64,000 bases of DNA. It comes from Camelus bactrianus. Its lineage: Eukaryota > Chordata > Mammalia > Artiodactyla > Camelidae. The notes under the pieces were generated by a model. It saw only the letters and a program-made list of their open reading frames with translations. It searched no databases and was not told where the DNA came from. Shown piece by piece: positions 60,701 through 64,000 of the stretch. Position 1 is the first letter of the stretch; each line of letters begins with the position of its first letter. The position numbers and the translations under genes were made by a program. Where the stretch lies: the NCBI RefSeq assembly GCF_048773025.1, contig NC_133569.1:7564001-7628000 (forward strand), in the 5' to 3' direction.

Positions 60701-63700
60701 CTTGTTATGAACACAAAGTTTCTCTTCAGTTGCAAACTCCAATCCATACATATATATGGGGAGGTACTAGCTCCAACTCGGTTTTACAGTGAAAACAGCA
60801 GGAACTTCAAACCGGCACTAGGAAACAGACTGAGAAACCAGAGTTAAAGTTTCTCCTGCAACCCGTTCCACTTGTGCTAGATGAACGAACGTCTCTCCAC
60901 ATGCTCAGTTCTGAGAGATAATTGTGTGTGAAAGCCGTCCTTCACCTAGCTTATTGGGAACACAAAGTTTCTCTTCAGTTGCAAACTCCACTCCATACAT
61001 ATATATATGGGGAGTTACTAGCTCCAACTCGGTTTTACAGTGAAAACTGCAGGAACTTCAAACAGGCACTAGGAAACAAACCGAGAAACCAGAGTAAAAG
61101 TTTCTCCTGCATCTCGTTCCCATTTTGCTAGATGAACGAACGTCTCTCCACATGCTCAGTTCTGAGATATAAGTGAGTGTGAAAGCCGTCCTTCACATAT
61201 CTTGTAGGGAACACAAAGTTTCTCTTCAGTTGCAAAGTCCACTCCATACATATATATGGGGAGGTACTAGCTCCAACTCGGTTTTACAGTGAAAACTGCA
61301 GGAACATCAAACCGGCACTAGGAAACAGACTGAGAAACCAGAGTAAAAGTTTCTCCTGCAACACGTTCCCTTTGTGCTAGACGAACGAACGTCTCTCCAC
61401 ATGCTCTGTTCTGAGAGATAATTGTGTGTAAAAGCCGTCCTTCACCTAGCTTGTTGGGAACACAAAGTTTCTCTTCAGTTGCAAACTCCACTCGATACAT
61501 ATATATGGGGAGGTACTAGCTCCAACTCGGTTTTACAGTGAAAACTGCAGGAACTTCAAACCGGCACTAGGAAACAGACCGAGAAACCAGAGTAGAAGTT
61601 TCTCCTGCAACCCGTTCCCTTTGTGCTAGATGAACGAACGTCTCTCCACATGCTCAGTTCTGAGAGATAAGTGTGTGTGAAAGCCGTCCTTCACCTACCT
61701 TGTTGGGAGCACAAAGTTTCTCTTCAGTTGCAAACTCCACTCCATACTTATTTATGGGGAGGTACCAGCTCCAACTCGGTTTTACAGTGAAAAGTGCAGG
61801 AACATCCTACCGGCACTAGGAAACAGACTGAGAAACCAGAGCAAAAGTTTTTCCTGCAACCCGTTCCCTTTGTGCTAGATGAACGAACGTCTCTCCACAT
61901 GCTCATTTCTGAGAGATAAGTGTGTGTGAAAGCCGTCCTTCACCTAGCTTTTTGGGAACACAAAGTTTCTTTTCAGTTGCAAACTCCACTCCATACATAT
62001 ATATGGGGAGGTACTATTTCCAACTCGGTTTTACAGTGAAAACTGCAGGAACTTCAAACCGGCACTAGGAAACAGACTGAGAAACCAGAGAAAATTTTCT
62101 CCTGCAACCCGTTCCATTTGTGCTAGATGAACGAACGTCTCTCCACATGCTCAGTTCTGAGAGATATGTGTGTGTGAAAGCCGTCCTTCACCTAGCTTTT
62201 TGGGAACACAAAGATTCTTTTAAGTTGCAAACTCCACTCCGTACATATTTATGGGGAGGTACTAGCTCGAACTCGGTTTTACAGTGAAAACTGCAGGAAA
62301 TTCAAACCGGCACTAGGAAACAGACTGAGAAACCAGAGAAAAGTTTCTCCTGCAACCCGTTCCATTTGTGCTAGATGAACGAACGTCTCTCCACATGCTC
62401 AGTTCTGAGAGATAAGTGTGTGTGAAAGCCTTCCTTCACCTAACTTGTTGGGAACACAAAGTTTCTCTTCAGTTGCAAACTCCACTCCATACCTATATAT
62501 GGGGAGGTACTAGCTCCAACTCGGTTTTACAGTGAAAACTGCAGGAAATTCTAAACGACACTAGGAAACAGACTGAAAACCCAGAGTAAATGTTTTTCCT
62601 GCAACCAGTTCCCTTTGTGGCTGATGAACTAACGTCTCTCCACATGCTCAGTTCTTAGAGATAAGTGTGTATGAAAGCCGTCCTTCACCTAGCTTGTTGG
62701 GAACACAAAGTTTCTCTTCAGTTGCAAACTCCACTCCATAAATTTATATTGGGAGGTACTAGCTCCAACTCGGTTTTACAGTGAAAACCGCAGGAATATC
62801 AAACCGGCACTAGGAAACAGACTGAGAGACCAGAGTAAAAGTTTCTCCTGCAACCCGTTCCCATTGTGCTAGATGAACGAACGTCTCTCCACATGCTCAG
62901 TTCTGAGAGATAAGTGTGTGTGAAAGCCGTCCTTCACCTAGCTTTTTGGGAACACAAAGTTTCTCTTAGGTTGCAAACTCCAATCCATACATATATATGG
63001 GGAGGTACAAGCTCAAACTCGGTTTTTCAGTGAAAACTGCAGGAACTTCAAACCGGCACTAGGAAACAGACTGAGAAACCAGAGTAAAAGTTTCTCCTGC
63101 AAACCGCTCCCTTTGTGCTAGATGAATGAACGTCTCTCCACATGCTCAGTTCTGAGAGATAAGTGTGTGTGAAAGCCGTCCTTCACCTAGCTTTTTGGGA
63201 ACACAAACTTTCTCTTAGGTTACAAAATCCACTCCATATATATATATGGGGAGGTACTAGCTCCAACTCGGTTTTACAGTGAAAACTGCAGGAACTTCAA
63301 ACCGGCACTAGGAAACAGACTGAGAAACCAGAGTAAAAGTTTCTCCTGCAACCCGTTCCCTTTGTGCTAGATAAATGAACGTCTCTCCACATGCTCAGTT
63401 CTGTGAGATAATTGTGTGTGAAAGCCGTCCTTCACCTAGCTTGTTAGGAATACAAAGTTTCTCTTCAGTTGCAAACTCCACTCCATACATATATATGGGG
63501 AAGTTCTAGCTCCAACTCGGTTTTGCAGTGAAAACTGCAGGAACTTCAAACCGGCACTAGGAAACAGACTGAGAAACCAGAGTAAAAGTTTCTCCTGCAA
63601 CCCGTTCCCTTTGTGCTAGATAAACGAACGTCTCTCCACATGCTCATTTCTGAGAGATAAGTGTGTGTGAAAGCCGTCCTTCACCTAGCTTGTTGGGAAA

Positions 63701-64000
63701 ACTACGTTTCTTTTCAGTTGCAAACTCCACTCCATACATATATATGGGGAGGTACTAGCTCCAACTCGGTTTTACAGTCAAAACTGCAGGAACTTCAAAC
63801 CGGCACTAGGAAACAGACTGAGTACCAGAGAAAAGTTTCTCCTGCAACCCGTTCCATTTGTGCTAGATGAACGAACGTCTCTCCACATGCTCAGTTCTGA
63901 GAGATATGTGTGTGTGAAAGCCGTCTTTCACCTAGCTTTTTGGGAACACAAAGTTTCTCTTCAGTTGCAAACTCCACTCCATACATATATATGGGGAGGT
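54705..64000. repeat. Diverged monomer zone (~37 monomers), no clear HOR
   Basis: Monomers stay in phase (mean 249.0 bp) but carry many single-copy changes and small indels, e.g. GTGAGTGAGAAAG near 59181, GGATATCAAACC near 55822, CCGTCACATTTG near 58372, an extra TA near 61001 and GAGTACCAG near 63821. I saw no pair sharing a run of rare markers as in the HOR zone. This looks like older, less homogenised satellite nearer an array edge; the edge itself is not in the window. Confidence 0.8.
55949..57691. repeat. Relic of the ancestral monomer order
   Basis: Seven monomers: ATATATCGGGAGG (55949), TTGAGAAC/CCGATACTAGG/GAGTTAAAG (56198), c with GGCTAGTTAC (56447), d (56696, TTTTGCAG, GATCG), e (56945, TTATGAATAC, TCTCACCAC), b (57194, GAACATC), g' (57443, GAGGAACTAG, ACGGCAGG). 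The same succession is found in part at 12686-13930 and at 1485-2979. Confidence 0.75.

Larger units (their letters stand above)
1..64000. repeat. Satellite DNA array, ~249-bp monomer, about 256 full copies
   Basis: The AAAGCCGTCC anchor recurs every 248-250 bp from 241 to 63917, with partial copies at both window ends (240 bp and 84 bp). All copies are head-to-tail in one orientation. I found no break longer than a few bases and no foreign insertion. Stops occur in all frames of each monomer, so the longest open frame (77 codons) is shorter than one monomer and no protein gene is supported. Orientation is arbitrary. The array must extend past both ends of the window. A eukaryotic centromeric or heterochromatic location is inference. 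Confidence 0.98.

Noticed and set aside
1-64000. CRISPR array
   Set aside because: Repeats are 249 bp and contiguous, with no short repeat and unique spacer pattern.
1-64000. Tandem array of RNA genes or 5S-like clusters
   Set aside because: No internal promoter boxes (A, IE or C box pattern), no T-run terminator at a fixed place and no recognisable RNA fold beyond short dyads.
1-64000. Transposon, LINE, SINE or LTR element insertions
   Set aside because: The monomer phase is kept throughout; no insertion longer than a few bases, no poly-A tail, terminal repeat or target duplication was seen.
1-64000. Inverted monomers or array inversion
   Set aside because: The anchor AAAGCCGTCC and all other landmarks are on the given strand in every copy I read; no reversed block found.

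Overview
The whole 64 kb window is one uninterrupted tandem satellite DNA array. I see no gene, RNA gene, transposon, CRISPR array or unique sequence. The monomer is 248-250 bp. A good full-length example is 987-1235: 249 bp, 45% GC by hand count. Taking the phase from the conserved AAAGCCGTCC, complete monomers run from 241 to 63916. At a mean of 248.7 bp this is about 256 copies, with a partial copy at each end. Every copy I read is head-to-tail in the same orientation.

Organism: a megabase-style homogeneous satellite with higher-order repeats (HORs, blocks of several distinct monomers repeated as a unit) points to a eukaryotic nuclear chromosome. The likely setting is centromeric, pericentromeric, subtelomeric or other heterochromatin. 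Nothing here identifies the species, and I do not recognise the satellite as a named family. The typical CENP-B box pattern is absent from the monomers I searched.

Monomer types, named here by diagnostic changes: a (TGTCGGG, GTGGCAAAC, GACAGAGAAACC, TCTCACCAC); b (CATTTGC, CATATTTATGG, GAACATCAAACC, TAATAG); c (TTGAGAATAC, GTTGCCAACCCC, GGCTAGTTAC, CAGGCAC); d (TTTTGCAG, GATGATCGAACGACTC, GTGGGTGTG); e (TTAGGAATAC); f (CATCTAGC, often CTTAAG); g (CCTTAACC, TTTTTCTTC, AATAAATAC); h (TGTCTGTG, TTAGG, GCGGAGG, TTTTATAG, ACTACAGG); i (CTTCTTGGG, TATATTGGG, AAATTCAAAC, GTTCCTTTG, GATAGATAATTG); j (CGATAC or GGGTAGG, AAACCGTTCC, GAACGACTC).

Layout: 1-489, two monomers leading in. 490-9950, family HOR-A: a 13-monomer unit, a 16-monomer unit enlarged by unequal exchange, and a 9-monomer unit shortened by deletion. 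9951-14179, looser order with a d-e-f-g cassette recurring 7 monomers apart. 14180-20145, a 12-monomer unit twice. 18653-22632, an 8-monomer unit twice. 22633-23379, link block. 23380-30339, a 14-monomer unit twice (14 differences in 3480 bp by line-by-line reading). 30340-34566, return of the link block followed by nested 6- and 4-monomer duplications. 34567-39538, a-b-c-d-e-h-i-j 8-monomer order and a 2-monomer duplication. 39539-43517, another 8-monomer pair. 43518-51716, 13- and 12-monomer copies plus a partial third. 51717-54704, mixed copies. 54705-64000, about 37 more diverged monomers with many private changes and no clear HOR.

The array reads as a record of repeated unequal exchange. 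Several junction monomers are visible chimeras of two types. An older monomer order (B-C-c-d-e-b-g') is still shared, in whole or in part, by the left, middle and right parts.
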